Source: BM714 sp964644525 (GTDB lineage Bacteria; Bacillota; Clostridia; Peptostreptococcales; BM714). From it: a stretch of DNA of 64,000 nucleotides. The stretch spans positions 20,683-84,682 of the forward strand of contig CAZXWC010000001.1 of NCBI GenBank assembly GCA_964644525.1, given 5' to 3'. The notes beneath the pieces are model-generated. The model was not told the origin of the DNA. It ran no database searches and saw nothing but the letters and a program-made list of their open reading frames with translations. This document shows, one piece after another, positions 23,330 to 32,475 of this stretch (positions within the stretch are counted from its first letter, which is position 1; every line of letters begins with the position of its first letter). Made by a program: the position numbers and the translations under genes.

Positions 23330-26194
23330 TCACTCCGTTCCTCTTGCATTGTCCAAAGCATCGGGGTTTTCTGAAACAGGTAAATCAACATCAAGGTATT
23401 CAGCTATTATATCTCTTGCTACCGGAGCAGCGTATCCTCCGTGAGCCCCTTGGAAAAGCAATACCGTCACTGCAATTTGCGGATTTTCATAAGGTGCAAA
23501 CGCCACAAACCATGCAAAACTTTTGTAATCATCTTTGTATCTGTCAATTTCCTCATTATCAATGGCTCCGTTTGTATACTCGTCAAGTGAGTATCTCCAT
23601 ATGGAACCTTTATCCAAGTAGCCTTGGCGGACTCTTTCAGCAATTTCACCCGTGTTTCCTGCTTTTTCTAAAGCCGTTATCTCCTCGTTGCGTTTTGTAG
23701 TGATTTCATTCACAAGAGACTCAATTCGCGCCAATTCTATTGAATCACCTTCGTATTTTCCTGAAGCCGAAAGCTTTTTAAGATATGAATTGTAGTCTTT
23801 CAGATGTTGCTTTAAATAGATGACTTCATCAATCGGAGGAATTTTCCCTTGCTTTTGAGCAGTCCCGGTTTTCGCTCCCACCTTTTCCGGAAAATCCGCA
23901 AAAATAGTTCTTGCCGTCCCTTGATCCCCTTGTGTAACTTCAAGCATACCTTCTCTTATATATGAAAGATTATCCTCATTCTTTAATTCTATGCTTTCTC
24001 CATAACCTCTGTTTCCCTTGTCAAGTGTCAAGTCATAAAGCGTTCCCCCGTTGGCGATTGCAGAGATGTATCTTGCCATTTCAATCGCTGTATAGGTATG
24101 TCCTCCCTGCCCTATGGCAAGGTTGAAAGTATCACCGACGTCCCAAGCTATCTGGTTGAAGTAACTGTATTTTACAAGGTCGGCAAGAGACTCGACTTTT
24201 GAAATCCTTGAATTTTCAACCTTCTCATCCCTCACGCCAATTTGGGACAACCTTCTTATAATTTCGCCCCTTGACGGGTTTTCATCGGCCCATTTGGCAA
24301 TTTCGTCAACAGTTTCATTCAATTTCTCTTCGTTATCGTAAATTGATTGTATGAAATAATACTCGGCAACACTTTTGAGTTTCAGCTTGAGGTAATATTT
24401 TTTATTTGCTATTTCTTTATCTGGATCAGGAACGCCATAAGCCGCCTCTTCAATTTCAATGCCGGTGTTCTCCCCCAAGCCGAATTTCTTAGCGTAATCG
24501 AGCATAGTCTCGACGTCCATTTCAAAATCCATAGGCTTGTCCCTGTAATAGTCATATCCGGATGAGATGCTGTAGAAATAATAATTGCAAGATACCTCTA
24601 TAGCTTTTATCAGGTTGGTAAGCCCATGCTTGGCGCGATAATCGTTCCATATCCAGCATCCAAAATCACGGTCGGAAAGTTCTATCCTTCCGTCGGAATA
24701 TATTTGCTTGTAAGGATCAAGCCCCTGTTCAAGAGCAGCAAGACCGGTTATCATCTTGAATGTCGACCCTGGTTGTACTGCTGTCAGCGCGGCTATATTG
24801 TACATTGGCCTTGCCGCCAATGGATTTCTTGAATTTTCAGGTTGCAAACTGTTCCAATCGCTTTGATTTATTCCCGTTGTAAAGAGATTTGGGTCGTATG
24901 AGGGAAAATTAGCCATAGCAAGTATTTCACCTGTGTTTACATCTACCGCAACAGCAGCCCCCGAATCAGCGTTTGGAGATTGTTCACCAAAGGAATAATC
25001 CCCCCAGGGACTTTCATAAACACCTTTGGTCTGTATTCTCTGCAATACTTTTTCAAGCGCATCTTCGGCTGTTTTTTGCAATTTGGAATCAATCGTCAGA
25101 ACAATGTTTTCACCAGGGACCGGTTTCTCTTCGCTTATTTCAGATATCAATTGACCATATACATCGACTTCAACTTTTTTTAAACCGTCATTGCCTTTCA
25201 ATTCACTTTCATAGCTTTTTTCAATTCCTGTTTTCCCTATGAATGCGTTGGGTGAATACCCCATTCCACTTATATATTTTTCGATTTCGGATGTTGTGCT
25301 TATTTTACCTAGATACCCAAGCACATGAGCCGCAAGTTTGCCCTCAGGATAATATCTTATCGGTTCAATCTGAACATCTATCCCCTGGAGATGCATTCCT
25401 TTTTCCTCAATCAATATGGCTGTTTCTTCTGAAATATCATCAGCCAATGTAATTGGCTGATATTTTCTGTAACCCTTGTTTTTTATTGCATTCCTCACCG
25501 CAAGAATGTCCAGCGATTGGGAGATCGTGTATTCATTTCCGATTTCATAATATTCCCTTATTGCATAATAGGCTTTTTCTGAGCTTGAATCATAATCCAA
25601 GCCATAGGATTTCAAAAATTCCTCTTTTTTCATCTGTGAAATAAACTTCATGCTCTTGACTGAAATAGGAGGTGTTATCCCTTTATGGGCCAACAGATTC
25701 TGAGCCTCATAAACACTGAGATCCTCATCAATTTCCTCACGCATCCTAAGCATGGCGAAAGCTGTCCTGGCATCTTTCGCTTCATGCAATTGATTGTTCT
25801 CAAGCCACTCTTCAATATCAATGTCGTATGAAAATTCAAAGTTGCCATTTTCGCCCAGCCCTATTGGAAATTCTATATGTTCCTCTCCCTTTAGGTCGAG
25901 TATGTCCATAAGGTCTACCGCCGTGTTCTCAAGGTTTTCTTTCGGTATTTCGCTTATTATAAGCTTTACGGTAAATGACGGTATGTTTCCTGCCAGTAAA
26001 AGGCCGTTTCTGTCGGTTATTTCACCACGCCATGCTGTTACGGGCAATTCCTTTATTCTTACATTCTCCGAAGTTTCAGCATAATCAGCACCATCTACTA
26101 TTGTTAGGCTTGCCAGCCTAAAAAGCAATAAAATAAATATTGAAGCTACAATAATAAAAAGTTGATTGCTTCTATTCTTAATGAATTCATCCAT
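23330..26194 (-). CDS. mrdA: Penicillin-binding protein 2 (class B, cell elongation)
   Basis: This transpeptidase cross-links peptidoglycan during side-wall growth. After a short cytoplasmic tail and one transmembrane segment (about 10-30) comes a PBP dimerisation domain and the transpeptidase domain with STFK (QPGSTFKMIT, active Ser), SCN (EVSCNYYF) and KTG (GAKTGTAQ). At 954 residues it is far longer than E. coli PBP2 (about 630), though long versions occur in Clostridia; the extra sequence includes a charged helical stretch before KTG. Start: ATG 26194, behind AGGTGG. It lies between mreD and rodA. Confidence 0.95.
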   Translation of the reverse strand: MDEFIKNRSNQLFIIVASIFILLLFRLASLTIVDGADYAETSENVRIKELPVTAWRGEITDRNGLLLAGNIPSFTVKLIISEIPKENLENTAVDLMDILDLKGEEHIEFPIGLGENGNFEFSYDIDIEEWLENNQLHEAKDARTAFAMLRMREEIDEDLSVYEAQNLLAHKGITPPISVKSMKFISQMKKEEFLKSYGLDYDSSSEKAYYAIREYYEIGNEYTISQSLDILAVRNAIKNKGYRKYQPITLADDISEETAILIEEKGMHLQGIDVQIEPIRYYPEGKLAAHVLGYLGKISTTSEIEKYISGMGYSPNAFIGKTGIEKSYESELKGNDGLKKVEVDVYGQLISEISEEKPVPGENIVLTIDSKLQKTAEDALEKVLQRIQTKGVYESPWGDYSFGEQSPNADSGAAVAVDVNTGEILAMANFPSYDPNLFTTGINQSDWNSLQPENSRNPLAARPMYNIAALTAVQPGSTFKMITGLAALEQGLDPYKQIYSDGRIELSDRDFGCWIWNDYRAKHGLTNLIKAIEVSCNYYFYSISSGYDYYRDKPMDFEMDVETMLDYAKKFGLGENTGIEIEEAAYGVPDPDKEIANKKYYLKLKLKSVAEYYFIQSIYDNEEKLNETVDEIAKWADENPSRGEIIRRLSQIGVRDEKVENSRISKVESLADLVKYSYFNQIAWDVGDTFNLAIGQGGHTYTAIEMARYISAIANGGTLYDLTLDKGNRGYGESIELKNEDNLSYIREGMLEVTQGDQGTARTIFADFPEKVGAKTGTAQKQGKIPPIDEVIYLKQHLKDYNSYLKKLSASGKYEGDSIELARIESLVNEITTKRNEEITALEKAGNTGEIAERVRQGYLDKGSIWRYSLDEYTNGAIDNEEIDRYKDDYKSFAWFVAFAPYENPQIAVTVLLFQGAHGGYAAPVARDIIAEYLDVDLPVSENPDALDNARGTE

Positions 26195-26699
26195 TTGACC
26201 ACCTGCCAATGTTTACAAAGCCCATTTTGCCAAGTACCCGACCGAAAATTTTATACAAAATCCAACAAAAGATTATATTCAAAAACAATTCAGGCAATAT
26301 CATGCGCAAAAATATTGCCAATAAATTAAATCGCATACCAGCAAAATAATATATGACAATCATCATAAAATATTGGCAGATTGTTGCAAAAGCGACCATA
26401 ACTACAGGCGTTGCTCCACTTTCTTTTAAAAAGCTTCCTTTAATTGCCGAAATGGAAAAAGCAACTGTTAAATAAATAAGTGTATACATTCCAAAAGCCG
26501 GGCTAAAGAAAAAATCCTGCAAGACTCCGCCAACAACAGCCGAAAAAATACCTACTGGCATTATACATCTGACCGAAAAAACGACAATCAGGACCAAAGC
26601 AAGATTGGACATAACCCCAAAAGCCCTTATGTGCTGTAATAGGGTTGTTTGAAGTATGAATCCCGCAAACATTGTAAAAGCGGTAATTCCGTATTTCAT
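26187..26699 (-). CDS. mreD: Rod shape-determining protein MreD
   Basis: The 170-residue hydrophobic protein with about five membrane segments sits between mreC and the PBP2 gene, the standard MreD position. It has the FSPAFGMYTLIYLTVA loop seen in this poorly conserved family. MreD is part of the elongasome with MreC, RodA and PBP2. It overlaps mreC upstream (ATGA) and PBP2 downstream. Confidence 0.9.
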   Translation of the reverse strand: MKYGITAFTMFAGFILQTTLLQHIRAFGVMSNLALVLIVVFSVRCIMPVGIFSAVVGGVLQDFFFSPAFGMYTLIYLTVAFSISAIKGSFLKESGATPVVMVAFATICQYFMMIVIYYFAGMRFNLLAIFLRMILPELFLNIIFCWILYKIFGRVLGKMGFVNIGRWSNG

Positions 26700-27532
26700 T
26701 GCGCTTCCACCTCTTTTAATGGCAAAAGCACCATTACCCTGTTTATAGTTTTAAAATCAACCACTTCTTCGACTTTTATCCTCTTTAGCAACTCGTTTTT
26801 TTCAATTATCACATCGCTTATTGTGCCTATAAGCAATCCTTCGGGATAAATTCCAATACCCGAAGTTATGATTTCCTGTCCTGCGTGTACTTCCGCTTTG
26901 GGATTGAAAAGATATCCGGACAATCCCCTTTCTGCTCCGCCTTCCACTATCCCTATAGAGAAATCCTTTTCATCCAGAAGCTTGAAACTGACAGAGCTTT
27001 TATTGTCTATTATTGAAACTACCTTTGCCCAGTCCTTTCCTGCCTCATAAACTATCCCTATCAGCCCATCTCCATTAATTACAGCCTGTTCTTGATAGAC
27101 ACCGTCGTTTGTCCCTTTGTTGATTATAAACATGTTAAACCATGTACCCGGATCTTTCGAAACAACATCACATGTCAAAAAATCATAGCCTTTAGATTGT
27201 GCATAGTTCAATGCTTTTTTCATTTGGGAAAGATCTTCCTTTTCTTTTTGGGAAAGAGTTGCCGCAATCAATTTTCTTCTAAGCTCCTGGTTTTCAATTT
27301 CAAGTTCTTTGTTGATTTTATCCAGACGCCAAATATTTGCCACAGGATTAAATATATTGCCAAAAAAATCTGCACCGACTGTAAACCCTCTTTGTATCAG
27401 AGCAACATTTTTGCCGGCGAAATTTTCTATCGGACTTATTTCGCCACCCCCGCCAAATGTTGCAATTATTAAAAATAAAAGCAAAAGAATTGCGATTCCC
27501 GCCATTATTTTCTTTTTTTTAAATTCGTTCAC
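26696..27532 (-). CDS. mreC: Rod shape-determining protein MreC
   Basis: About 278 residues: one N-terminal membrane segment (KIMAGIAILLLLFLII), a coiled coil (about 65-100, RLDKINKELEIENQELRR), and the beta-barrel domain with VVSKDPGTWFNMFIINKGTNDGV, conserved in MreC. It links MreB filaments to the periplasmic PBP. The start is probably GTG 27532 (before NEFKKKK) behind a GGTGAT site; a GTG at 27544 is also possible. It lies between mreB and mreD. Confidence 0.94.
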   Translation of the reverse strand: MNEFKKKKIMAGIAILLLLFLIIATFGGGGEISPIENFAGKNVALIQRGFTVGADFFGNIFNPVANIWRLDKINKELEIENQELRRKLIAATLSQKEKEDLSQMKKALNYAQSKGYDFLTCDVVSKDPGTWFNMFIINKGTNDGVYQEQAVINGDGLIGIVYEAGKDWAKVVSIIDNKSSVSFKLLDEKDFSIGIVEGGAERGLSGYLFNPKAEVHAGQEIITSGIGIYPEGLLIGTISDVIIEKNELLKRIKVEEVVDFKTINRVMVLLPLKEVEAQ

Positions 27533-27549
27533 TCTTATCACCACTCATA

Positions 27550-28584
27550 TCAATAATTTCGCTTTGTTGAAACAAAAACACGCTTATGTTCATCCAGAGT
27601 TTCGATTGCTTTTCCTGTTCCCAAAGCAACACAATCCAATGGATTTTCCGCAATATTTGCCGGCATTTCCGTTTCCCTTCTTATAAGCTCGTCCAAGCCG
27701 GACAAAAGGGCACCGCCCCCGGTCAACATTATTCCTGTCTCCATTATGTCTGAAGCCAGTTCCGGTGGAGTCCTCTCCAACGTATTCTTAATATTTTCTA
27801 CTATTACCTTAACCGGTTCATAAAGCGCATCTTTTATTTCCAGTTCATTTATGCACATTGTTTTCGGCAACCCCGTAACCAAATCCCGGCCGCTTATTTT
27901 CATTTCCTTTATATCGTTTCCCACATATGCTGAGCCTACTGTCATTTTTATTTTTTCAGCTGTACGCTCACCAATCATCAAGCTATATTTCTTTTTCATG
28001 AAATTTATTATAGCGATATCCATCTCATCACCGCCTACTCTTACCGACCTGTTGCTCACAATTCCTCCCATGGATATTATTGCCATTTCAGTAGTTCCGC
28101 CGCCTACATCAACAACCATGCTTCCCACCGGTTCTCCTACGGGAAGTCCAGAGCCTATCGCCGCTGCCATTGGCTCTTCTATAAGCAATGCTTTTTTTGC
28201 GCCGGCAGAAATAGCCGCATCAATTACAGCTCTTTTTTCCACTTCCGTCACTCCACATGGAACCCCTAGCAATATCCTCGGGGCAAATATAAAAGTATTT
28301 GTTGAAAATGCCTTTTTTATAAAATATCTTAGCATGATTTCCGTAGTGTCAAAATCGGCTATTACCCCATCCTTTAATGGCCTTATTGCTTTAATATTAC
28401 CAGGTGTCCGGCCTATCATCAGTTTTGCTTCGCTCCCCACTGCAAGTATTTCATTAGTGACCGTATCAATTGCAACAACCGAAGGTTCTCTTATCACTAT
28501 TCCCGAGCCCTTTACATAGACTAGGGTATTTGCTGTTCCCAAGTCTATCCCCATATCCTTGGCAAATAAATTTTTAAAACACAT
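27550..28584 (-). CDS. mreB: Actin-like cell-shape protein MreB
   Basis: The 344-residue actin-fold ATPase has phosphate-binding loops GIDLGTANTLVYV and DVGGGTTEMAI, the adenosine motif TGGGALLSGLD and the MreB segment IEEPMAAAIGSGLP. It forms membrane-bound filaments that direct RodA/PBP2 wall synthesis. The N-terminal Phe-rich stretch (CFKNLF) can bind membrane. Starts behind GGAAGGGG and precedes mreC by 17 bases. Confidence 0.97.
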   Translation of the reverse strand: MCFKNLFAKDMGIDLGTANTLVYVKGSGIVIREPSVVAIDTVTNEILAVGSEAKLMIGRTPGNIKAIRPLKDGVIADFDTTEIMLRYFIKKAFSTNTFIFAPRILLGVPCGVTEVEKRAVIDAAISAGAKKALLIEEPMAAAIGSGLPVGEPVGSMVVDVGGGTTEMAIISMGGIVSNRSVRVGGDEMDIAIINFMKKKYSLMIGERTAEKIKMTVGSAYVGNDIKEMKISGRDLVTGLPKTMCINELEIKDALYEPVKVIVENIKNTLERTPPELASDIMETGIMLTGGGALLSGLDELIRRETEMPANIAENPLDCVALGTGKAIETLDEHKRVFVSTKRNY

Positions 28585-28604
28585 TTTTTATCCCCTTCCA
28601 ATAC

Positions 28605-29294
28605 TTAAAATAAACCATTTTCCTTGAGGCTGTAATAATCTCCATCCCCTATCACTATATGATCCAGAACCTTTATTCCTATAAGGTCTCCTGCCTCAGA
28701 GAGCCGCTTTGTTATCTGTATGTCCTCTTGGCTTGGGTTAGAATTGCCGCTTGGATGATTATGCATTAGAATTACAGAATTGCTACTGTATACGATTGCA
28801 GGCTTGAACACTTCCCTCGGATGGACTATGGAAGCATTCAGGCTTCCTACTGAAATGTTTTCATCTCGCAATATCTCGTTTTTTGTATTAAGATAAATAA
28901 CCTTGAAAACCTCCCTGTCAAGAAATCTCAATTCGCTCATATAGCAATTTGCAACACCCTTCGGAGAGTGCACATCCACTTTTTTTGTTGCCGTTAGCTT
29001 GTCCATTCTTTTTCCCAGTTCCAAAGCCGCAAGAAGTTGGCATGCTTTCGCTTTACCTATTCCATCAATTTTAATCAACTCATCCACTCTGCATCTCCCG
29101 AGATAAGCCAATCCATTTCTATCCTCGCATAATATTTTTCTTGAAAGCTCGATTGCCGACAATCCCTTCTTTCCCGTTCTGAGCAAAATAGCCAACAATT
29201 CCGGGTTGGAAAGACTTGCCGCCCCATTTGATACAAGCTTTTCCCTTGGTCTTTCATCCTCCGGCAATTCCTTCATTACATATGAACTTTTCAT
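28605..29294 (-). CDS. radC: RadC family JAB1/MPN domain protein
   Basis: The 229-residue protein has an N-terminal helix-hairpin-helix region (LIKIDGIGKAKACQLLAALELG) and a C-terminal JAMM motif (HNHPSGNSNPSQED), with the metal ligands His-His-Asp. Despite the name, a role in DNA repair is unproven. It is often placed between maf and mreB in Gram-positive genomes, as here. The start follows GGGGGATGAC and comes one base after the maf stop. Confidence 0.95.
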   Translation of the reverse strand: MKSSYVMKELPEDERPREKLVSNGAASLSNPELLAILLRTGKKGLSAIELSRKILCEDRNGLAYLGRCRVDELIKIDGIGKAKACQLLAALELGKRMDKLTATKKVDVHSPKGVANCYMSELRFLDREVFKVIYLNTKNEILRDENISVGSLNASIVHPREVFKPAIVYSSNSVILMHNHPSGNSNPSQEDIQITKRLSEAGDLIGIKVLDHIVIGDGDYYSLKENGLF

Positions 29295-29295
29295 G

Positions 29296-29856
29296 TCATC
29301 CCCCTATTTTTTTAAGCTTATAGGCCAAGCTACCAACAGGAAGTCCGACCACATTGAAATAGTCTCCATTTACGGATTCCACCAGGGAAGCACCAAAACC
29401 TTGAATGGCGTATCCACCAGCCTTCCCCATCGGCTCGCCCGTACCGACATAACGATCTATATCAGAACTGCTTAATTCTTTTATTTTTACGGAAGAATAT
29501 TCGTAATAAATCTCTTTTATGCCTTCGCTTATTATTGCCACTCCGGTATATACCCTGTGCGTCTTTCCGCTTATTCTTTCAAGCATTTCCATTGCATCAG
29601 ACTCATTCGAAGGCTTACCTAAAACCTTGTCAAGAAATACGACTGTATCGGCTCCTATTACAATACTTTCCGGTTTTTTAACAAATACATCCCATGCTTT
29701 TTCAAAAGCCAAAGACATTACCGTTGTTACCGGGTCCTCTTCTTTGATCTTTTCCGATATGTCACTCGGAATTGAAATGAATTCAATACCAAGCGACTTT
29801 AGAATATCGATTCTTCTCTCCGATGCAGAAGCCAAAACTATTTGCTTTCTATTCAT
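29296..29856 (-). CDS. maf: Maf family nucleotide pyrophosphatase
   Basis: Maf proteins hydrolyse dTTP, UTP and modified nucleotides and affect septum formation. The 186-residue protein has the LASASERR motif at the N-terminus (the family motif is SxRR), the VIGADTVV core motif, the GKPSNESDA loop and a GKAGGYAIQGFGA segment. The ATG at 29856 behind TAGGAGTG is chosen over an in-frame start at 29907 in the upstream gene. Confidence 0.95.
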   Translation of the reverse strand: MNRKQIVLASASERRIDILKSLGIEFISIPSDISEKIKEEDPVTTVMSLAFEKAWDVFVKKPESIVIGADTVVFLDKVLGKPSNESDAMEMLERISGKTHRVYTGVAIISEGIKEIYYEYSSVKIKELSSSDIDRYVGTGEPMGKAGGYAIQGFGASLVESVNGDYFNVVGLPVGSLAYKLKKIGG

Positions 29857-29866
29857 AAAATCACTC

Positions 29867-30115
29867 CTACCGTCGAGTAACTGCCAAAAGTCCGGCCAGC
29901 CCTCCAATAAGTCCCATTACATTTACATTGAAAAGCAGTCCTATATGAAAATCCAGAACATATAATTTTAAAGAAAAATTGTCCACTCCCAAAGGAATGA
30001 CTTTGGAAAACAAAGGAACAATGCCAGACAGTGCATTCCCCGCCAAGTTACCGAGAATCATTCCTATGACAACAGCAACCGAAATTGCTAAAACTGACCT
30101 GCTTCCTCTTTTCAT
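29867..30115 (-). CDS. DUF4321 family small membrane protein
   Basis: The 82-residue protein has two predicted membrane segments (about 7-30 and 57-78) and the DUF4321 pattern with a conserved FSLKLYVLDFHIGLLFNVN stretch ahead of the second one. The function is unknown. It is regularly found upstream of maf-radC-mreB in Clostridia and is the first gene of the long cell-shape operon here, with a promoter directly upstream. Start: ATG 30115 behind GGGAGTGAG. Confidence 0.88.
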   Translation of the reverse strand: MKRGSRSVLAISVAVVIGMILGNLAGNALSGIVPLFSKVIPLGVDNFSLKLYVLDFHIGLLFNVNVMGLIGGLAGLLAVTRR

Positions 30116-30172
30116 TACACTCACTCCCAATCCTTGATAAATGTTGAAATTTCAATATTTTAAACTACAATA

Positions 30173-30201
30173 AGTGTAACATTTAGCATTTGTCATATCA
30201 A
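30173..30201 (-). promoter_or_regulatory. Promoter of the DUF4321-maf-radC-mre operon
   Basis: TTGATA and TACACT on the minus strand with a 17-base spacer; TGT directly before the -10 makes it an extended type. Confidence 0.65.
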
Positions 30202-30220
30202 GCGATTTTTAGGGCAATAA

Positions 30221-30258
30221 AAAAAGCGGAAGCGCCTACTGAAGCGCTTCCGCTTTTT
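30221..30258 (-). terminator. Terminator of the rnf operon
   Basis: A perfect stem, 15 bp when the A/T ends are counted (AAAAAGCGGAAGCGC / GCGCTTCCGCTTTTT), lies just after the rnfB stop. It separates the rnf operon from the cell-shape operon. Confidence 0.92.
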
Positions 30259-30262
30259 AATT

Positions 30263-31252
30263 CTATTTGAGTTTTATAGCATCTTTGGGGCATTTTTCAA
30301 CACAAGCTCCGCAACCGATGCATTTTTCCACATCAACCTTATGGGGTTTTTTTACTTCTCCCTCAATGGCGTCAACCGGGCAAACTTTAGTACACAGGGT
30401 ACAGCCAATGCAAGTTTCCTCGTCAATCTCAGCTTTCTTTCTGTTGTCTATGTTTCCTGCGATGGCACCTGTGGGACATTTTTCAACACAAATCATGCAT
30501 TCCTTGCATTTTGTATAGTCAATAACAGCTAAATTGTCTACAACATGTATGGCGTCGAAAGGACAATTTTTTTCGCAAATCTTGCAGCCGATACAACCTA
30601 CATCACAAGATACCTTTACATTCTTGCCTTTATCCTTGCTATTGCAGTCAACTATTACTTCCTGCCCGTAAGGAACAAGTGTTATTACATTTTTAGGGCA
30701 TGCCTCAATGCAATTTCCACAGGCTGTGCATTTATCATCAATGACTTCGGCTATGCCTTTGTCATTAATAAAAATTGCATCGAATGGACATACATCAACA
30801 CAAGTGCCGAGTCCAAGACATCCGAATGAACAACTTTTACTTCCGCCATTTACTATATTGGCGGCTTTACAATCCTGTATTCCTATATATTCGTATTTTT
30901 CTTTTGCATTGTCACATGTTCCATTGCAAATGACATGAGCAACCATTTTTGTGCTGTCTTCAACAACAAGACCCATGATTTCAGCAATTTTTTCTGCTGT
31001 TTCCGTTCCGCCTACAGGGCATCCGTTTACCTTGGCTTCGCCTTTTGCCACAGCATTGGCAAAACCATCACACCCCGGATATCCGCATCCACCACAATTT
31101 GCACCCGGAAGAACTTCCCTTACAGCAACTGCCTTTGGGTCTATTTCAACTGCAAATTTCTGTGAAGCATAAGCCAAACCGGCTCCAAAAATCAATCCCA
31201 TTCCACCAAGGCTCAAGGTAGAATAAATCAAACCATTAATATTCATATTCAT
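30263..31252 (-). CDS. rnfB: Rnf complex subunit B (iron-sulfur protein)
   Basis: RnfB is the likely entry site of electrons from ferredoxin in the Rnf complex. About 329 residues: an N-terminal membrane helix, an Fe-S domain (CGGCGYPGC, then NGCPVGG) and six ferredoxin-type CxxCxxCxxxCP motifs in a row, the first with altered spacing. That many clusters is typical of clostridial and acetogen RnfB and more than in proteobacterial RnfB. Start: ATG 31252 behind GGAGAGGG. It is the last gene of rnfCDGEAB and is followed by a strong terminator. Confidence 0.96.
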   Translation of the reverse strand: MNMNINGLIYSTLSLGGMGLIFGAGLAYASQKFAVEIDPKAVAVREVLPGANCGGCGYPGCDGFANAVAKGEAKVNGCPVGGTETAEKIAEIMGLVVEDSTKMVAHVICNGTCDNAKEKYEYIGIQDCKAANIVNGGSKSCSFGCLGLGTCVDVCPFDAIFINDKGIAEVIDDKCTACGNCIEACPKNVITLVPYGQEVIVDCNSKDKGKNVKVSCDVGCIGCKICEKNCPFDAIHVVDNLAVIDYTKCKECMICVEKCPTGAIAGNIDNRKKAEIDEETCIGCTLCTKVCPVDAIEGEVKKPHKVDVEKCIGCGACVEKCPKDAIKLK

Positions 31253-31264
31253 CACCCTCTCCTT

Positions 31265-31846
31265 TTAAACTAGTCCCGCAAAGCCTAAAAATGCCATAGA
31301 CATAAGGCCTGCAGTGATCAGAGCGATTGGGAAACCTTTAAACGGAGCGGGCACATCCGAAATTGCAAGTCTTTCACGAATTCCGGCAAACAAGATGATT
31401 GCCAGGGAAAAACCTACCGCAGCGCCAAAGGAATGAAAAATCGTCTGGACGAAATTCAATTTATATTGTATGTTCAATAGCGCCAAACCAAGAACAGCAC
31501 AGTTTGTAGTTATAAGCGGAAGATATACTCCCAATGCCTGATACAAAACCGGGCTCAATTTTTGAAGCACTATTTCAACAAATTGCACAAGCGCCGCAAT
31601 TACCAGTATGAATGCGACAGTCTGCAAATATTCGATATGAAAAAAAACTAAAATGTACTTTTGTACTAGGTATGTAATCATACCCGCCAATGTTATTACA
31701 AATGTAACGGCCATTCCCATTCCAGTCGCAGTTTCAACCTGTTTTGAAACTCCAAGAAAAGGGCAGATTCCCAAAAATTTCGACATGACGAAGTTGTTTA
31801 CGAGAATCGAACTGACCAGGATAACGAAGATACTAGCGTTTTCCAT
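31265..31846 (-). CDS. rnfA: Rnf complex subunit A
   Basis: The 193-residue polytopic membrane protein has six predicted helices and the family motif VMSKFLGICPFLGVSKQ near the N-terminus, with a Cys thought to hold an in-membrane iron-sulfur centre together with RnfE. LITTNCAVLGLALLN is the matching second half. RnfA and RnfE are homologous with opposite topology. It lies between rnfE and rnfB. Confidence 0.96.
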   Translation of the reverse strand: MENASIFVILVSSILVNNFVMSKFLGICPFLGVSKQVETATGMGMAVTFVITLAGMITYLVQKYILVFFHIEYLQTVAFILVIAALVQFVEIVLQKLSPVLYQALGVYLPLITTNCAVLGLALLNIQYKLNFVQTIFHSFGAAVGFSLAIILFAGIRERLAISDVPAPFKGFPIALITAGLMSMAFLGFAGLV

Positions 31847-31858
31847 TTCAATCCCCCC

Positions 31859-32455
31859 TTATGACAAACTTTTTTTGGTTTTGACAACATTATAAAGAGC
31901 CAACAAAATACCAAGTGCGATGAAGGCTCCCGGAGGAAGTATCATCATCAGAGCCGGTTTGTATGCAAACGGAAGCTGCCATCCAAACAAACTTCCAGCT
32001 CCCAGCAATTCTCTCACAGCTCCCAATACTGTCAGTGCCAATGTAAATCCAAGTCCCATTCCCAAACCGTCGAAAATGGAATCGATTACTGTATTCTTTG
32101 ATGCAAAAGCCTCGGCTCTTGCAAGTATTATGCAGTTAACCACAATAAGAGGAATAAAAAGACCCAAAGCCTTGAACAGTGATGGCAGATATCCTTCCAT
32201 CAGCATTCCGACAATCGTAACAAAACTGGCAATTACAACTATAAAGGCCGGTATTCTGATTTTACTCGGTATTATTTTCCTCATCATTGAAATAGCCGCA
32301 TTGGAAGCAACCAATACCGCGGTGGCCGCCAAACCCATTCCAACTCCATTTATAGCCGATGTTGTAACCGCCAGAGTTGGACACATGCCTAATAATTGCA
32401 CGAATATAGGATTTTCATCCAATAGTCCATTCTTGAAAATTTTCATTAAATTCAA
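31859..32455 (-). CDS. rnfE: Rnf complex subunit E
   Basis: The 198-residue membrane protein is homologous to RnfA, with NPIFVQLLGMCPTLAVT (Cys in the first helix) and IPLIVVNCIILARAEAFASKN. It forms the RnfA-RnfE core that passes electrons across the membrane. The start is probably the TTG at 32455, which is 9 bases behind GGAGG; an ATG three codons later is too distant from that site. Confidence 0.95.
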   Translation of the reverse strand: MNLMKIFKNGLLDENPIFVQLLGMCPTLAVTTSAINGVGMGLAATAVLVASNAAISMMRKIIPSKIRIPAFIVVIASFVTIVGMLMEGYLPSLFKALGLFIPLIVVNCIILARAEAFASKNTVIDSIFDGLGMGLGFTLALTVLGAVRELLGAGSLFGWQLPFAYKPALMMILPPGAFIALGILLALYNVVKTKKSLS

Positions 32456-32475
32456 TATAATTCACCTCCGGAAAG

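Noticed and set aside
27851..28519. Long plus-strand open frame opposite mreB
   Set aside because: mreB is unmistakable on the minus strand; the plus frame is a codon-bias shadow. The same applies to frames opposite rnfE (31920-32519) and recJ (46792-47328).
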